A stretch of 64,000 bases of DNA. It comes from Siphonodentalium dalli. Taxonomy: Eukaryota > Mollusca > Scaphopoda > Gadilida > Siphonodentaliidae. Shown piece after piece: positions 33,521 to 44,749 of the stretch. A program made the translations under genes and the position numbers. The notes under the pieces were generated by a model, which did no database searches, had not been told where the DNA came from, and saw only the letters and a program-made list of their open reading frames with translations. The DNA lies in NCBI GenBank assembly GCA_032622095.1, contig CP136061.1:238688609-238752608 (forward strand), given 5' to 3'. Numbering within the stretch: the first letter of the stretch is position 1; each line of letters opens with the position of its first letter.

Positions 33521-33913
33521 CATTGACTCAGAAAGTGCCTTCAAATTGGTAGAGATTTGTCACCTCATTCACATATTGGATATTTTAATATATATAATAT
33601 ATACATATAATACCTATACTACATAGATAAGATAACCTTTCTATACTAAATGAATTCTCCCATTCAGTTATATTGGTATACATTGGAATGGTCTATTACA
33701 TATCTGGAGGGGGTTCATCAGTCTTCAGAATTGGCCATGGCAATAAGCAATGCGGTGGGAATTAACACCGTTGAAATATCTGGAATCTAACATGCCACAG
33801 CATTAAATTTGCTGTCGGACATTTTTCCTAATTTCGAGGGCTGGTTCAGGATATGAAGAAGTGATTCCTGTTATGCAGACTGTGGAATTATGACCATTAC
33901 AGGCAAAGTGCTA

Positions 33914-34125
33914 CAGTAATGCCCAAAATAATCGACTCCTTAACCACAACAGAATTGTGGGTAACTTTTCAGGATTTAGTAGGAAATATGGCTTGTTGAA
34001 TTCATCAGAAAGCTCTCACTGAGAGCTTTCCGATGAATGGCAACAAGCCATATTTCCGACTAAATCCTGAAAAGTTACCCATAATTCTGCTGTGGTTAAG
34101 GAATCGATTATTTAGGGCATTACTG
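33914..34125. mobile_element. Mar1, full copy
   Basis: TA-CAGTAATGCCC ... GGGCATTACTG-TA; left arm with TTGTTGAATTCATC (2-bp deletion) at the centre side. Confidence 0.9.
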
Positions 34126-34129
34126 TATG

Positions 34130-34243
34130 TCTAAACACTATGTATTATTGTTGTATACAGTATTGTTATGGTATAATCTAGCTGTACTGCCAAGTTATTT
34201 TTCATATAGCATTTTGCCAATAAAACATCTATCTATCTATCTA
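34130..34243 (+). mobile_element. Non-LTR-like 3' tail with (ATCT)n
   Basis: TATGGTATAATCTAGCTGTA ... TTGCCAATAAAACATCTATCTATCTATCTA. AATAAAA followed by a tetranucleotide run is typical of LINE or SINE 3' ends. No reverse transcriptase frame upstream. Confidence 0.4.
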
Positions 34244-34318
34244 AGCTCAACAAACATATTATCTGAAAATTTTCTGAAGTAACAACTCATCAACGCGTAT
34301 TTAATAACGAAAGGGTTG

Positions 34319-35076
34319 AAGCCCCATGGAGTTTGAACCATGAAATTGTAATACAGTATGCTTGCTTTTGTTGCCTTTCGGTCCAGTTCGGAGACCGAAA
34401 TAGGTTGATAAATAGAGTAAATTTATATGTCGCAGAAAGCCCTATTGAAGTTATAGAATGTTAAAAAATTGTGTTTTCTTTTCGAGGAGTTAATTTCTAT
34501 GATTTCTGTAAGCTTTACTGAGGCACATGTCTGTATAAAAAGTACTTCATTTATCGACCTATTTGGTCCTGGGGAGTTTTTCCTGTTGTGTAGTATCATA
34601 TTAAAGCTCAATTAAGCAAGGACCCTCATATCATAAATTACTAATAATTCCAATTTGTGAATGACTCTGATCTGGCAAGTCAATTGTACCTTTATTACTC
34701 CCAAACAATGAATTTAATCAGACACTGTCTATTCAGTGGTGTTCTGTATAGTTCAGGAGTTCATCTATCTATTGACTTGGCACCCAGGGGAATTGATACA
34801 GATATGTCTACTGTTTATTGGTCTATGCCCTGGCTTATATTGCCTCCAGGCAGGGGTCACTCTATGCTAGGAATATTAATATTATGTACAATATTGTTCC
34901 AGTTCGTGTTGATGCATATTATTATCATAGGTTTCTACTTAGATTTGATCATAGATTTCAATATACTAACAGATGTTCAGAGTTTAACATGGTTCACCCA
35001 CTTCTAATGTCCTATTTCCCTGTGCTCTCATGTTGTAGTTTCATGTTTTTTAACATCTACCACTATCTTCAAAGTA
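34319..35076. other. No recognised repeat; two short overlapping forward ORFs
   Basis: ORFs of 116 codons (34657-35007) and 90 codons (34818-35090) overlap in different frames; neither has a motif I recognise, and the second runs into Mar1. Not called as genes. Confidence 0.35.
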
Positions 35077-35305
35077 CAGTAATGCCCTAAATAATCGACT
35101 CCTTAACCACAGCAGAATTATGGGTAATTTTTCAGGATTTAGTCTGATTTAGTCGGAAATATAGCTTGTTGCCATTCAATGGAAAGCTCTCACTGAGAGC
35201 TTTCCGATGAATGGCAACAATCCATATTTCCGACTAAATCCTGAAAAATTACCAGTACCCATAATTATGCTGTGGTTAAGGAGTCAATTATTTAGGGCAT
35301 TACTG
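35077..35305. mobile_element. Mar1 with two small internal duplications
   Basis: TA-CAGTAATGCCC ... GGGCATTACTG-TA, 229 bp. The left arm repeats GATTTAGTC (GATTTAGTCTGATTTAGTC) and the right arm repeats TACC (TTACCAGTACCCA), making it longer than the norm. Confidence 0.88.
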
Positions 35306-35324
35306 TAATTGACTTGAAAAACAG

Positions 35325-35890
35325 GGTGATACTCCGGTAATGACCACGGTATAACAATATCCACCATGGTATCGAGACGGTCACTGTGGTGGAGTTATGG
35401 TACCGTGCGGTTATGATATCGCGGTCTATTAGTGGGTCGTCACACCAAAAGTTGGAAGAAAATAAAACGTCCACATACTCCATGAGGATCTTGTTAACCC
35501 TTTGAGTGCCAGGTCCGATTTTTGTATCAACCCATATACCCTGTGCCAATGCATTCTCTTATATATGCGAGTCGACCATAGGTCGCCTCGCATATATAAG
35601 AGAATGCATTGGCTTAACATTTTTTTTTTTTTTTTTTTTACAATTTTAATATATTTTATTATATTCTTTAGCAGACTTATTGTGTAGGTTTAGGGCCGAT
35701 AATATCGGCCCCTGGCACTCAAAGGGTTAAGTTCCCCAGATACAAGGAGAATCACTAAATTTTATTTCATGCCTGCGAACCATGACCACATGCATCATGG
35801 TATAACCATGGTGCGCATGGTAACCTTACTACAGTGTTGGAGGTTACCACGGTATATAATACCACATTATTACCAGGGTGACACCACATT
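35325..35890. repeat. ACCAYGGTA-rich region, possible TIR element split by PB3
   Basis: Left side GGGTGATACTCCGGTAATGA, CACGGTATAAC, CACCATGGTATCG; right side reads inversely ACCACGGTATATAATACC and ATTACCAGGGTGACACC. The imperfect inversion suggests old terminal repeats; PB3 (35494-35730) lies between. Confidence 0.4.
35494..35730 (-). mobile_element. PB3, stand-alone GAGTGCC subtype
   Basis: 237 bp, TTAACCCTTTGAGTGCCAGG ... CCTGGCACTCAAAGGGTTAA. One hairpin cassette, then a T-rich tract (35620-35639) and the TATCGGCCC side. Clean TTAA at both ends. Confidence 0.88.
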
Positions 35891-36185
35891 AGAGGTAGTC
35901 AATTACTTTAACTGGTTCAGTGCTGAAAGCCCATATTTGGACCCTATGTAAGAGTGCTGGAAGCCCAGATATGGGCTTTGGCAATGACACTGTCTTGTTT
36001 AGTCAACTCTTGTTTAGTTTAATCATTTAAATAGCGTCTGTCAGGTAATATTTCAGAAATACTGTTACATATATAATTAAATTGGGACATTGTGAAGTTT
36101 GAATGGATGCCGACCAATAAAATTGTCAGAAAAGGTACTTATATCGCAAAAAGTTTGAGAAAAATTACAAATGTTTTGCCCTAAA

Positions 36186-36547
36186 GGCGGCCGACAACCA
36201 AGCTCATAACCATAACCTAATCAGACATCCAGGCTCATATCGATAACCTACTTTGACAAACAGACAACCAGGCTCATAACCATAGCCTAATGAGACATCC
36301 AGGCCCATAACCATAGCCTAATGAGACATCCAGACTCATAATCATAGCCTAATGAGACATCCAGACCCATAACCATAGTCTAATGAGACATCAAGGCTCA
36401 TAACCATAGCCTAATGGCTTATGAGACATCCAGGCCCATAGGCATAGTCATAGCCTAATGATCGAGACACCCAGACTCGTAACCATAGCCTATTGAGACA
36501 TCCAAGCTCATAACCATAGCCTAGTGAGACATTCAGGCTCATAACAT
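36186..36547 (+). repeat. 31-bp tandem repeat, about 11 units
   Basis: Unit CTCATAACCATAGCCTAATG + AGACATCCAGG. Unit length is variable (an insertion near 36418, 36440) and sequence drift is moderate, so it is older than the 29-bp array. Confidence 0.9.
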
Positions 36548-36689
36548 AATCACAAATGTATATATATGGGGGTCAAATTTGAGAAAAGAGTGCAAATTAT
36601 CAACTCCGAGCATAAAATTCAATAATTTTCTGTTTGTTGAAATATATATACGCATTTTATTACGTGTATGTAGGATATTTAGCAGCGAA

Positions 36690-37010
36690 CCAGTTAAAGA
36701 CATATATGCCAACTGGTGGAATGTAGCATTCTAGTAACATCGCCGAAAATTCCAAACAAATCAACCTTACCACTCATAGAAAACATCATCTGAACTATGC
36801 GTAATTGTAAATATTTACATCAATTCGGGACGCAACTGTCTGCGATAAACTAATGAATATGATTTCGCAACGAGAGTCACTATTTAATTAATATATAAGA
36901 ATGACGGTGTTTCTTGTCAAATTGGATATAATATTTATAAAATTTACTAATTTGAGCAAGAATATTCTCCATTTCTATTTGATTACACTACCGGAGTGTT
37001 TCACAAGTAT
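36690..37010 (+). repeat. DR1 dispersed repeat
   Basis: Same order of motifs as 6761-7080: ATGCCAACTGG, GTAGCATTCTAG, CATCATCTGAACTATGC, TTAATATATAAGAATGACGG, TTGAGCAAGAATATTCTCC and CCGGAGTGTTTCAC. Used below to infer the empty site of the 48.7-kb Hel1 insertion. Confidence 0.65.
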
Positions 37011-37083
37011 AGCTGTAGTTCCATATTAAAGTTTAAATTATTCCCCAATAAGAAGTAACCATCAATGCACTAGTATTGCATTA

Positions 37084-37346
37084 TTAACCCTTTCTTGACT
37101 AAATTGATTTACCTCCCAGCTATAGAAGTATATATTGGAATGGTCTATCATTCATTTGGAGGAGTGTTCAGGAAACATAAACAGACTACAGACAGAAAAA
37201 ATCAGATAGTACAAGAGCAGAATAATTTGTATTAATTGGCGGAAAATGTTAAGATAATAAGTTCAACAAATGTTTGTTGATCTTATTATCTAAATATTTC
37301 CTATGGGAACTACTTGTCAATGAGTATTTAGTATACAAAGCGTTAA
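37084..37346 (+). mobile_element. PB4 element with TTAA flanks
   Basis: TTAACCCTTTCTTGACTAAA ... TTTAGTATACAAAGCGTTAA with TTAA at 37084-37087 and 37343-37346 and a hairpin around GTTCAACAAATG. The left end is closer to PB2's CCCTTTC than to other PB4 copies. Confidence 0.82.
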
Positions 37347-37349
37347 TAA

Positions 37350-37853
37350 AGAGTTGGTCTGTCTGTTATTGTGCAAATGTCAGACACACTATATATATCC
37401 ATGCTTCATGGTAGTGACATAACGATTAGTTGTTTAACATGCCCACATTGTTATTATTGCCAAATTTTCCATTGGAGAGTTGAGGTTATCACTATTTAAT
37501 TGGTATTGACTTATTACCAATGCCATATTCTCAACTTCATTCCACTATTCTTCAAGCAGTGCGACTTTAAATTGACAGTCTGTATCAGCATCGGTTTTGG
37601 ATCGGAACCATCACTGCATGGTGCGATTATTTTCTACTATGTGTACGGTATAATTTAGTCGAATTGTGACATGATAATTGCAGTTTCATTCCACCATAAT
37701 TTGTTTTGTGTCTGGAATTTTCCTGGAATATTCCCAAGCAACCAACAATGTCCTGCGGAGAAACATACAATTACCACATGACAAGATATGATCATTTTAA
37801 TTTCCTATAACACCATGTAATTGTTGAAATATTGTTGCAGAATAAGTGGAGTA
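37350..37853 (-). repeat. DR2 dispersed repeat with FB1-like tail
   Basis: Reverse partner of 7081-7624. Begins with the FB1-like GTGCAAATGTCAGACACAC piece and ends just before the Mar1 at 37854. Confidence 0.65.
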
Positions 37854-38064
37854 CAGTAATGCCCTAAATAATCGACTCCTTAACCACATCAGAATTATGG
37901 GTAACTTTTCAGGATTTTGTCGGAAATATGGCTTGTTGCCATTCATCGGAAAGCTCTCACTGAGAATTTTCTGATGAATAGCAACAAGCTATATTTCCTA
38001 CTAAATCCTGAAAAGTTACCCATAATTCTGCTGTGGTTAAGGAGTCAATTATTTAGGGCATTAC
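37854..38064. mobile_element. Mar1, right end clipped
   Basis: TA-CAGTAATGCCC start, GGGCATTAC end without the final TG. Arms have drifted (GAATTTTCTGATGAATAGC). Confidence 0.87.
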
Positions 38065-38107
38065 ATTTGTTCAGTAAAACTCATTCTGCGTTTAATATAT
38101 TGATGCA

Positions 38108-38191
38108 TTAACCCTTTGAGTGCCAAGTCCGATTTTTGTATCAACCCATATGGGTTGATACAAAAATCGGACTTGGCACTCAAAGGGTTAA
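38108..38191. mobile_element. Minimal PB3: perfect 84-bp palindrome
   Basis: 42 bp from TTAACCCTTTGAGTGCCAAG through ATTTTTGTATCAACCCAT followed by its exact reverse complement; no loop and no mismatch that I can find. It is two copies of one PB3 end (the TGTATCAACCCATA side) joined head to head, with TTAA at both borders. Confidence 0.9.
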
Positions 38192-38329
38192 TCAACCACA
38201 TACCTGTACCAACATAGAACATGAACAAAATGCAATTTTTTATACACAAATATTTTGACGTTTTATGGTGAAAAGCGTCATATTAAAGAATGCAATATTT
38301 TGATTTTATGGGTTCGAAGGGTTAAGTCT

Positions 38330-38601
38330 TTATACTTTTCATGACTGGAGCTTCCAGAAATTTTGCAAAAACCCTGTGCCACAGTGCCAAAGCCTTATCT
38401 TATATATGTGAGTTTCCCATAGGGAGCCTCACATATATAAGAAAATGCTTTGGCCTAACAATATTTACCTTGACCTTGTAATCCAGTTCATTCTTATAAA
38501 TATATGCAAGGTTCCTTATGGGAGACTCGCATATATTAGAGAATGCACTGGCACAGGGTCTTTACTGCTGCACCAGCGCAGCTCCCATCATGAAAGGGTT
38601 A
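38330..38601 (-). mobile_element. PB2 element without PB3
   Basis: TTTTCATGACTGGAGC ... CCCATCATGAAAGGGTTAT. Hairpins are drifted (GCCAAAGCCTTATC; GGTTCCTTATGGGAGAC). At the site used by PB3 elsewhere it reads GGGTCTTTACTGCTGCACC. Confidence 0.8.
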
Positions 38602-38983
38602 TACAGTCTTCAAAGAAACCTACCTGATCAAGATTTTTTGTTCTTTATTGCGACCATGTAATAAAAAAACTGGTATAATACAGACTACTTGCAATCAAAC
38701 CAGAGTGAAAAACTGATTTCATTCCATATGATATCCATTATATTTTATGTATCATTATGTTGCCAGTGTATTAATATTTCATGCAGAAATGTGCAATTGA
38801 TTGCACAAACGTTATAGGAAGTCTAAAGGAAATAGTTAGTAAAACTTAATATAGTCTGTACGTGCATTGAATATAGCTCTCCGATACCTGGGAATTTTCT
38901 AATTAATTCTATGTTGTAGATTTTATCAGGTAGAATTAATATCCTCAGAGCAGTTGATGAGACGAAACAGGTAATAACCTAGT
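38602..38983. other. No recognised feature
   Basis: AT-rich, no ORF, no repeat match. Confidence 0.4.
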
Positions 38984-39405
38984 CAAGACTCCAAATAGTG
39001 TGTCTGTCATTTGCAGAATTAGGTCCCAGGAGGGTGAATTTAGTGATGCTATCCAGCACAGCGGGCTAGCATCACCAAATTCACCCTTTGGGGACCTCAT
39101 TCTGTTAGGCCTCATCTTCTGGGAAGTATCTATAGTATCAAATTAGCATTGTTTTTAGTTACTTTCTCCCTTCTGGGAAGTTTCTATATCCCCTAATTGC
39201 AGACAATAAAATACATCATCGGGTGACAAAAGGGTTAACATCACCAACTTCAATCTGATCCCAGGACTCCCATAGCAGTTGAGGCCCAATCAGAATGAGG
39301 TTCCCAGAGGGGTATTTGGTTATGCTAGCCCACTTAGTTGGATAGCGTCACTAATTTCAGCCTCTGGGGACCTCACTCTGCAATTGACAGACACACTATT
39401 TGCAG
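38984..39405. mobile_element. FB1 long form, intact order
   Basis: CAAGACTCCAAATAGTGTG ... CACACTATTTGCAGG. First hairpin, CTTCTGGGAAGTATCTATAG, the TTTTTAGTTACTTTCTCCC region (the place where PB1 sits in the 17.4-kb copy), GACTCCCATAGCAGTTGAGGC and the second hairpin. Confidence 0.78.
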
Positions 39406-39805
39406 GTAATTACATAGCTATTTACCTCAGTGTATTCTATAGACTGTGACGTCAATGTCAGTAAGCTTAAATTGTTCCCTATATTGGTCACAGGTGTGCA
39501 GAAAATAAAATATCCGACTGGTGAGAGAAAATGTGACATCCTAGCACACGTTCACATAGCCGTCCGGGCGCCTGAATTTTTAGGGCGGGGGGGGGCCGAG
39601 ATTTTTTGCCCATATTTTTTTTACATGATACATGTATGTTCATGGTTGTAACACAGTTTTTGTGGAATATCCATTGTAAATGCACAAAAATATAACAAAA
39701 TAGATTCAATTTAACCTTAATATGTATAGTTTGTAATTTGGCAGAAATATGAAAAATACTGTAATTTGCCATAATTTCCTCACCAGAAATACCATTTAAC
39801 TTTCG

Positions 39806-39868
39806 TTAATGAATGGATTTTCCCATTCTGTATACAAAAAGCATACAAAGGAATGATCCATTCTACAT
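39806..39868 (+). mobile_element. PB4 left-end fragment
   Basis: TTAATGAATGGATTTTCCC, TGTATACAAAAAGCATAC and AATGATCCATTCTACA; cut by PB2 at 39871. Confidence 0.55.
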
Positions 39869-39870
39869 TT

Positions 39871-40117
39871 TTATCCCTTTCATGACGGGAGCTGCGCTGG
39901 TGTAGCATTAAAGATTTTGTGTCATATACATGTAGGGAGCCTCACATATACATATATAAGAGTATGCACTGGCTTACCAGGTCAATGTAAATATTGTTAG
40001 GCCAATGTATTCTCTTATGTATGCGAGGCTCCCTATGGGAGACTCGCATATATAAGAGAATGCATTGGCACAGGGTTTTCACAAAATATCAGTAAACTCC
40101 AGTCATGAAAGGGTTAA
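39871..40117 (+). mobile_element. PB2 element, first hairpin collapsed
   Basis: CCCTTTCATGACGGGAGCTG ... CAGTCATGAAAGGGTTAA. The first hairpin has lost its left arm (TTGTGTCATATACATGTAGG); the second is intact. The PB3 target reads GCATTAAAGATT (empty). Confidence 0.82.
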
Positions 40118-40329
40118 ATACTGTGGCTTGATGGCTCATGCCACCATAATTAAGCCTTTAGATTGGTATTTGGTATTTCATGTATTTATCAAGCTGTCTT
40201 TAATCTCTCTGCCCAAATTACGTAACATAATTTTAAAGTTCAAATGAACCAAATCTGTTTAATGCGATATCGAAAACAACAATCATAATAAGTGACATTT
40301 TTCTGAGACCAGGCTGAACAATTCAAATA

Positions 40330-40475
40330 CAGCAACTCCCTAATTAATCGACTCCTTAACCACATCAGATAAGAGCTTTCCGATGAATGGCAACAAGCCA
40401 TATTTCCGACTAAATCCTGAAAAGTTACCCATAATTCCGCTGTGGTTAAGGAGTTGATTACTTAGGGCATTACTG
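40330..40475. mobile_element. Mar1, left arm deleted
   Basis: CAGCAACTCCCTAATTAATCG then a jump to AGATAAGAGCTTTCC and a complete right arm. About 65 bp of the left arm are gone. Confidence 0.85.
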
Positions 40476-40488
40476 TACCAATCAACTG

Positions 40489-40737
40489 TTAACCCTTTGA
40501 GTGCCAGGGGCCGATATTATCGGCCCTAAACCTACACAATAAGTCTGTTAAAGAATATAATAAAATATATTAAAATTGTAAAAAATTGTAAAAAAAAAAA
40601 AAAAAAAAAAATGTTAGGCCAATGCATTCTCTTATATATGCGAGACGACCTATGGTCGACTCGCATATATAAGAGAATGCATTGGCACAGGGTATATGGG
40701 TTGATAAAAAAATCGGACCTGGCACTCAAAGGGTTAA
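40489..40737 (+). mobile_element. PB3, stand-alone GAGTGCC subtype
   Basis: 249 bp with TTAA borders; palindrome GGGGCCGATATTATCGGCCC near the left end, an A-rich tract (40590-40610) and one hairpin cassette. Nearly the reverse complement of 35494-35730. Confidence 0.88.
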
Positions 40738-40979
40738 GTTAATCTGTGTACATCTGTAGCATGACTGACAACACTAAATATTGGGCCCCGGCAATCAGAA
40801 TCAGATTATTGCAAAAGCTATGGTTTAAAGGCCCATTTAATTTTCGAGTCACCGATTATTTTTTTTTTAGTGCCTTGATATATGGTTTTTAATAACAATC
40901 TATATCATAAAATATGATTAAAATACTGTAATTCATCACCATTTGAAACGTCTGTGTCTCGGAAGGTGCCAGTAGAGTA

Positions 40980-42050
40980 AAGATGGGCAGTACTCGGTAT
41001 TTACCGTTCGGTATCGGTATCAGCGTAATACCGATTTACCGTACCGAATCAAAAATAAAAATATAGAATTTTCGGTACTCAAATTATTCATGCGTTGCCA
41101 ACTTGTGTGTCTTCGTATTGAGTTAAGTTTATCAGTAAACACTCCCTAATTGTGTAGGATATATTTATAGCATGCTATGTCAGTATACCTTTCTATTAAT
41201 TGATCATCATCGGCATCATGCAATTGCGCAACTTTTAACTGGCGTAAGCGATTTTTCGCCCGCGTTGATTTTACGAACCTAAATATGTTCAAATCTATTA
41301 CACATGGCTTTTGAATAGTTAGAGACGGTCCTAATTTGATCGAGCATGAGAAAGTGACAATAAGTAATCATGTTAAAAACATTAACTCAATAATCACTTA
41401 TGATGTAGAAAATAATGTCGGATTGGTACAAAGTCTGAAATCTACTTTCAATATCTAAAAATAGAACAGATCCATCAAAGATTTAAGAATTCTTTTACAC
41501 AATGTATTTTGCTTAAATTCATAATGCTGTGTTTGCATGGTGGATTTATTCCACCGTTGGGACTATTTATTGGTATTTGTGAATTGTGATCACCGATTAT
41601 ACTACTCACAATTTTATTCACTAACGTGCAATAAAAAAAATGTAATGTGACAAAATTGACACATATATATATTGCAGTCATGCCTTGATGCATTCTCTCA
41701 TTCTTTTCAAAAACTGTGCGATGGCATGCATGTGTATCATTAAAGAGATGTGTGAATATCATCAAAGATATGTGTGAATATCATCAAAGAGATGTGTGAA
41801 TATCATCAAAGAGATGTGTGAATGTGTAGGTCATTTGTTGACTAATTTAGCTGTAGTCACGAATGTAGTATATCCGTAGACCGTGTGCATATACTGTTCA
41901 GTTATAATCTTGGATTACCGCAATTTACCGGGAATCTCTAATCTGGTCTTATAATTAAGAGACATTACCGATTACCGTACCATTATCGAGGTAAATCAAC
42001 GAAAATTTACCGATACCGAGATTGAAATTTCAATACTGCCCATCTCTACC
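40980..42050. mobile_element. hAT2: 1071-bp element with 8-bp target duplication
   Basis: GTAGAGTA directly repeated at 40972-40979 and 42051-42058. Ends AAGATGGGCAGTACTCGG / ATACTGCCCATCTCTACC share AGATGGGCAGTA in inverse orientation, and subterminal GGTATCGGTA / TACCGATACCG repeats are present. 8-bp duplication plus GATGGGCA-type ends fits hAT. No transposase frame (longest ORF 96 codons, reverse at 41475-41765, no motif). Confidence 0.75.
41741..41826 (+). repeat. 22-bp tandem repeat, four units
   Basis: AAAGAGATGTGTGAATATCATC repeated inside hAT2; the second unit has ATA for AGA. Confidence 0.9.
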
Positions 42051-42338
42051 GTAGAGTAATAGAAAATAGCTGAAATCATAGAAACATTTCCCACATCTCG
42101 CTCCCAGAATGGAACAGAATTCAAACTTAGATACATGTATAAAGTTATTCCCCTTCCATTGAAAATAGTAGACTTTGCACTACAGTTCAGATGAAAATTA
42201 AGCACAAAACACATGTTGGTACCTCAACAAAAACAATATGTTCACAGTTTATTACACCGGATTGGTTGATAATACAATGTATATGACATATATTTTATAT
42301 AATGTGATCGGGGGGTTCGAAAATTAAGTGTGCCTTCA

Positions 42339-43075
42339 AGATGCATAACACATATACAAATATGTAAAAATTGTATAAAATGGTTTTATATCCTAATCTT
42401 AACAATGCATTTGGCTAAGTACCATTGAAGCTCAGTTAATAGATATCTTCTGATATCTGGACATGTAGAAATACCACAATAGAAAGCACCCATAAACCAG
42501 AGCCATAATATTTGATTCTTCCAACAAATGACTGATTTCTATAAACGGTCAGTTTTAAATTACACATATTCTTTGCCCTCATTTGATATTAATTTGACCA
42601 ATATGTTATGGCTCTAGATTTTATTGACGTCACAGGAGACCTTTGATTGACTCACCTGATGTGTTATTAATCGGATGTGTGATTTGCATAATCATATTAC
42701 CTATTGTCAATCGTTCATGGAAGAAGACAGTCCATTAGCTGCAAAGAATTTGATGGTACAATTTTATGGATACTTTTATTCAAGGTTGAATGTTTGATGC
42801 TGATGTTTTTAACAAGGTTTTATCAGACAATCTAACATGAACAATATAGCGAACTATTATATCTACTTAATGGCAGCCACAGAGTTAATGAAAAAAATAA
42901 ATAAAAATCACTTCAAGTTATTCCCTATTTTCTTCTTTTTTTTTACCAAATTTTCCTCTTTTTTTTCAATATATATAAATATGTTTAATCATCATTTCAG
43001 TTTTGTCATTCATGATTTAGAGTCCTCTGGTTCGGTTATAATGAGCATAATAAATGTATTATGATGAAACTGGCT
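42339..43075. other. No recognised feature
   Basis: AT-rich with a T-rich patch at 42920-42970; no repeat family or gene seen. Confidence 0.4.
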
Positions 43076-43690
43076 TTATCCACTTCGACTAAAACACTCA
43101 CTGACAAGTAGTTCCCTCAGGAAATGTTCAAATAATAAGTTCAACAAACGTGAACTTATTAAAGGCATATTCATATTTGTTCAAATCGCCATCAACAGAA
43201 GGAATATTAAAATATATATAGTTTTGCCAAACATAATCAGGACGTAAATAGTATATTGTCGTCAAGACGTACAATGGTATACATAAACAAGAGCCTGCTC
43301 GTGTTACAGAAGTTCTGCTTCTGTTTACATAACACAGCGCAATTCTATTGGTTAATCACACACAAATTATATAAACGCTCGTTATTATTTCCATATCTAG
43401 AAAACAGTAACAAATAACGCTCTTTATGTTTACCATATCCGGATCTAAACAAAAGCCAGGTTCTGTAACGTTTTTTGCTTTTGTTTACATAACAAAGAAA
43501 AACAATTTGACAAATAACATATTCTTTATGCCATATTTCTGATTGAAGGTAATATGAATCCTTCTGCACTTGTTTTATTTTTGTATGTCTGTCTGCTCAT
43601 TTTTTTTTTTTGGACACCCCTCCAACTGAATGGTAGACTATTCCAATGTATGAAAATGATAGGTATTTTTCTATAGTCTATATATTCGTT
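43076..43690 (-). mobile_element. PB4 split by a ~385-bp insertion
   Basis: GACTAAAACACTCACTGACA, GAAATGTTCAAATAATAAG on the left; CTTCTGCACTTG, GTCTGCTCATT, ACACCCCTCCAACTGAATGG on the right. Between 43162 and 43545 is unrelated sequence with two GTTTACATAACA-type repeats about 150 bp apart. I see no clear target duplication. Confidence 0.6.
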
Positions 43691-44157
43691 TTTTATATAT
43701 ATATTTTTTTTTTGGAGAAATTATATTTATAGGTCTCTAAGTGCTGATATACTAAAGGCTTGTATGAATTATGCATTAAGCTCATGGGACCTTGGTTCTC
43801 ATTAAATTTGTCAATAATGAAGTAATATATAGTGGCAGTCTTGTGCTAATATGGTCGTTCTTCATTCGCAGAGACGCCAATTAATTGCGTCACCATTGAT
43901 TTTGTCTTAGGGGCGGAGTAATTATTAATTGGTCCGGGCCAAATGTCCTCGTGCGTCTGCTCTCGCCCACGTCATTCGTCATTGATGATGGACGATATGA
44001 ACTCGAGCATTACTAAGCTAATGAAACTGACCTACATATCTTGATTGGGCCTAATTAATATATTGGTGATGACTATGTTGATATTTTATTATATTTTCCA
44101 ACTCCTCAGCTGATAATCAATTTCAAAAGTGGCTATAAATAATTTGTTTGTGAAATG
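43691..44157. other. No recognised feature; GC-richer patch
   Basis: 43855-43990 is richer in GC and CpG (GACGCCAATTAATTGCG, GGGCGGAGTAATT, CGTCTGCTCTCGCCCACG) than surroundings. It might be regulatory or single-copy DNA, but nothing specific is recognised. Confidence 0.35.
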
Positions 44158-44284
44158 ATCTATTATTCATCTGGAGGGATAATCCGGAAATGTAATCAGG
44201 TGGTAGATGATGCATGTGCAGAAGGTTTCGTATTAACCCATTCTTTACTAAATGCATTCTCCCACCCAGTTATAAAAGCATATA
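44158..44284 (+). mobile_element. Two PB4 fragments back to back
   Basis: CTATTATTCATCTGGAGGG ... GATGCATGTGCAGAAGG, then a new left end TTAACCCATTCTTTACTAAA with TTCTCCCACCCAGTTATAAA, cut by Mar1 at 44285. Confidence 0.65.
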
Positions 44285-44669
44285 CAGTAATGCTCTAAAT
44301 AATCGACTCCTTAACCACAGCATAATTATGGGTAACTTTTCAGGATATAGTCGGAAATATGGCTTGTTGCTATTCATTGGAAAGCTCTCAATGAGAGCTT
44401 TCCGATGAATGGCAACAAGCCATATTTCCGACTTTGGCCTAACAATATTTACACGTACCTTGACCTTGTAAACCAGTGCATTCTCTTATATATGTGATAG
44501 CTTTGGCCTAACAATATTTACATGTACCTTGACCTTGTAAACCAGTGCATTCTCTTATATATCTGAGAGCTTTCTGATGAATGGCAACAAGCCATATTTC
44601 TGACTAAATCCTGAAAAGTTACCCATAATTCTGCTGTGGTTAAGAAGTCGATTATTTAGAGCATTACTG
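44285..44669. mobile_element. Mar1 carrying a tandem pair of PB2 pieces
   Basis: Left arm, centre and first part of the right arm end at TTTCCGACT; two ~68-bp PB2 pieces follow (TTGGCCTAACAATATTTACA ... CAGTGCATTCTCTTATATAT), and the Mar1 right arm then restarts from GAGAGCTTTCTGATG. So part of the right arm is present twice. Confidence 0.8.
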
Positions 44670-44749
44670 TACTGAAAGATCTGAAACGATGATAAACCCC
44701 AATAAGCTGAACCCTAAATTAAAAACAAAATGCTCCTCAGTATCCTGGC

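Larger units (their letters stand above)
33630..34318 (+). mobile_element. PB4 split by Mar1 and a LINE-like tail
   Basis: Left half TAACCTTTCTATACTAAATG to ATCTGGAGGGGG (33630-33718); right half AGCTCAACAAACATATTATC to AATAACGAAAGGGTTGAA (34246-34318). The intervening sequence holds Mar1 and an ATCT-tailed segment. Part of PB4 was lost at the junction. Confidence 0.6.
40825..42338. mobile_element. TTAA-M element interrupted by hAT2
   Basis: Left TTAA-AGGCCCATTTAATTTTCGA; right TTCGAAAATTAAGTGTGCC with a degraded terminal TTAA. Internal order matches 21777-22300 once 40980-42058 is removed (...GAAGGTGCC-AGTAGAGTAATAGAAAA...). Confidence 0.75.

Noticed and set aside
34657-35090. Overlapping 116- and 90-codon forward ORFs
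   Set aside because: Two frames of the same stretch, no domain, the second enters a Mar1 element.
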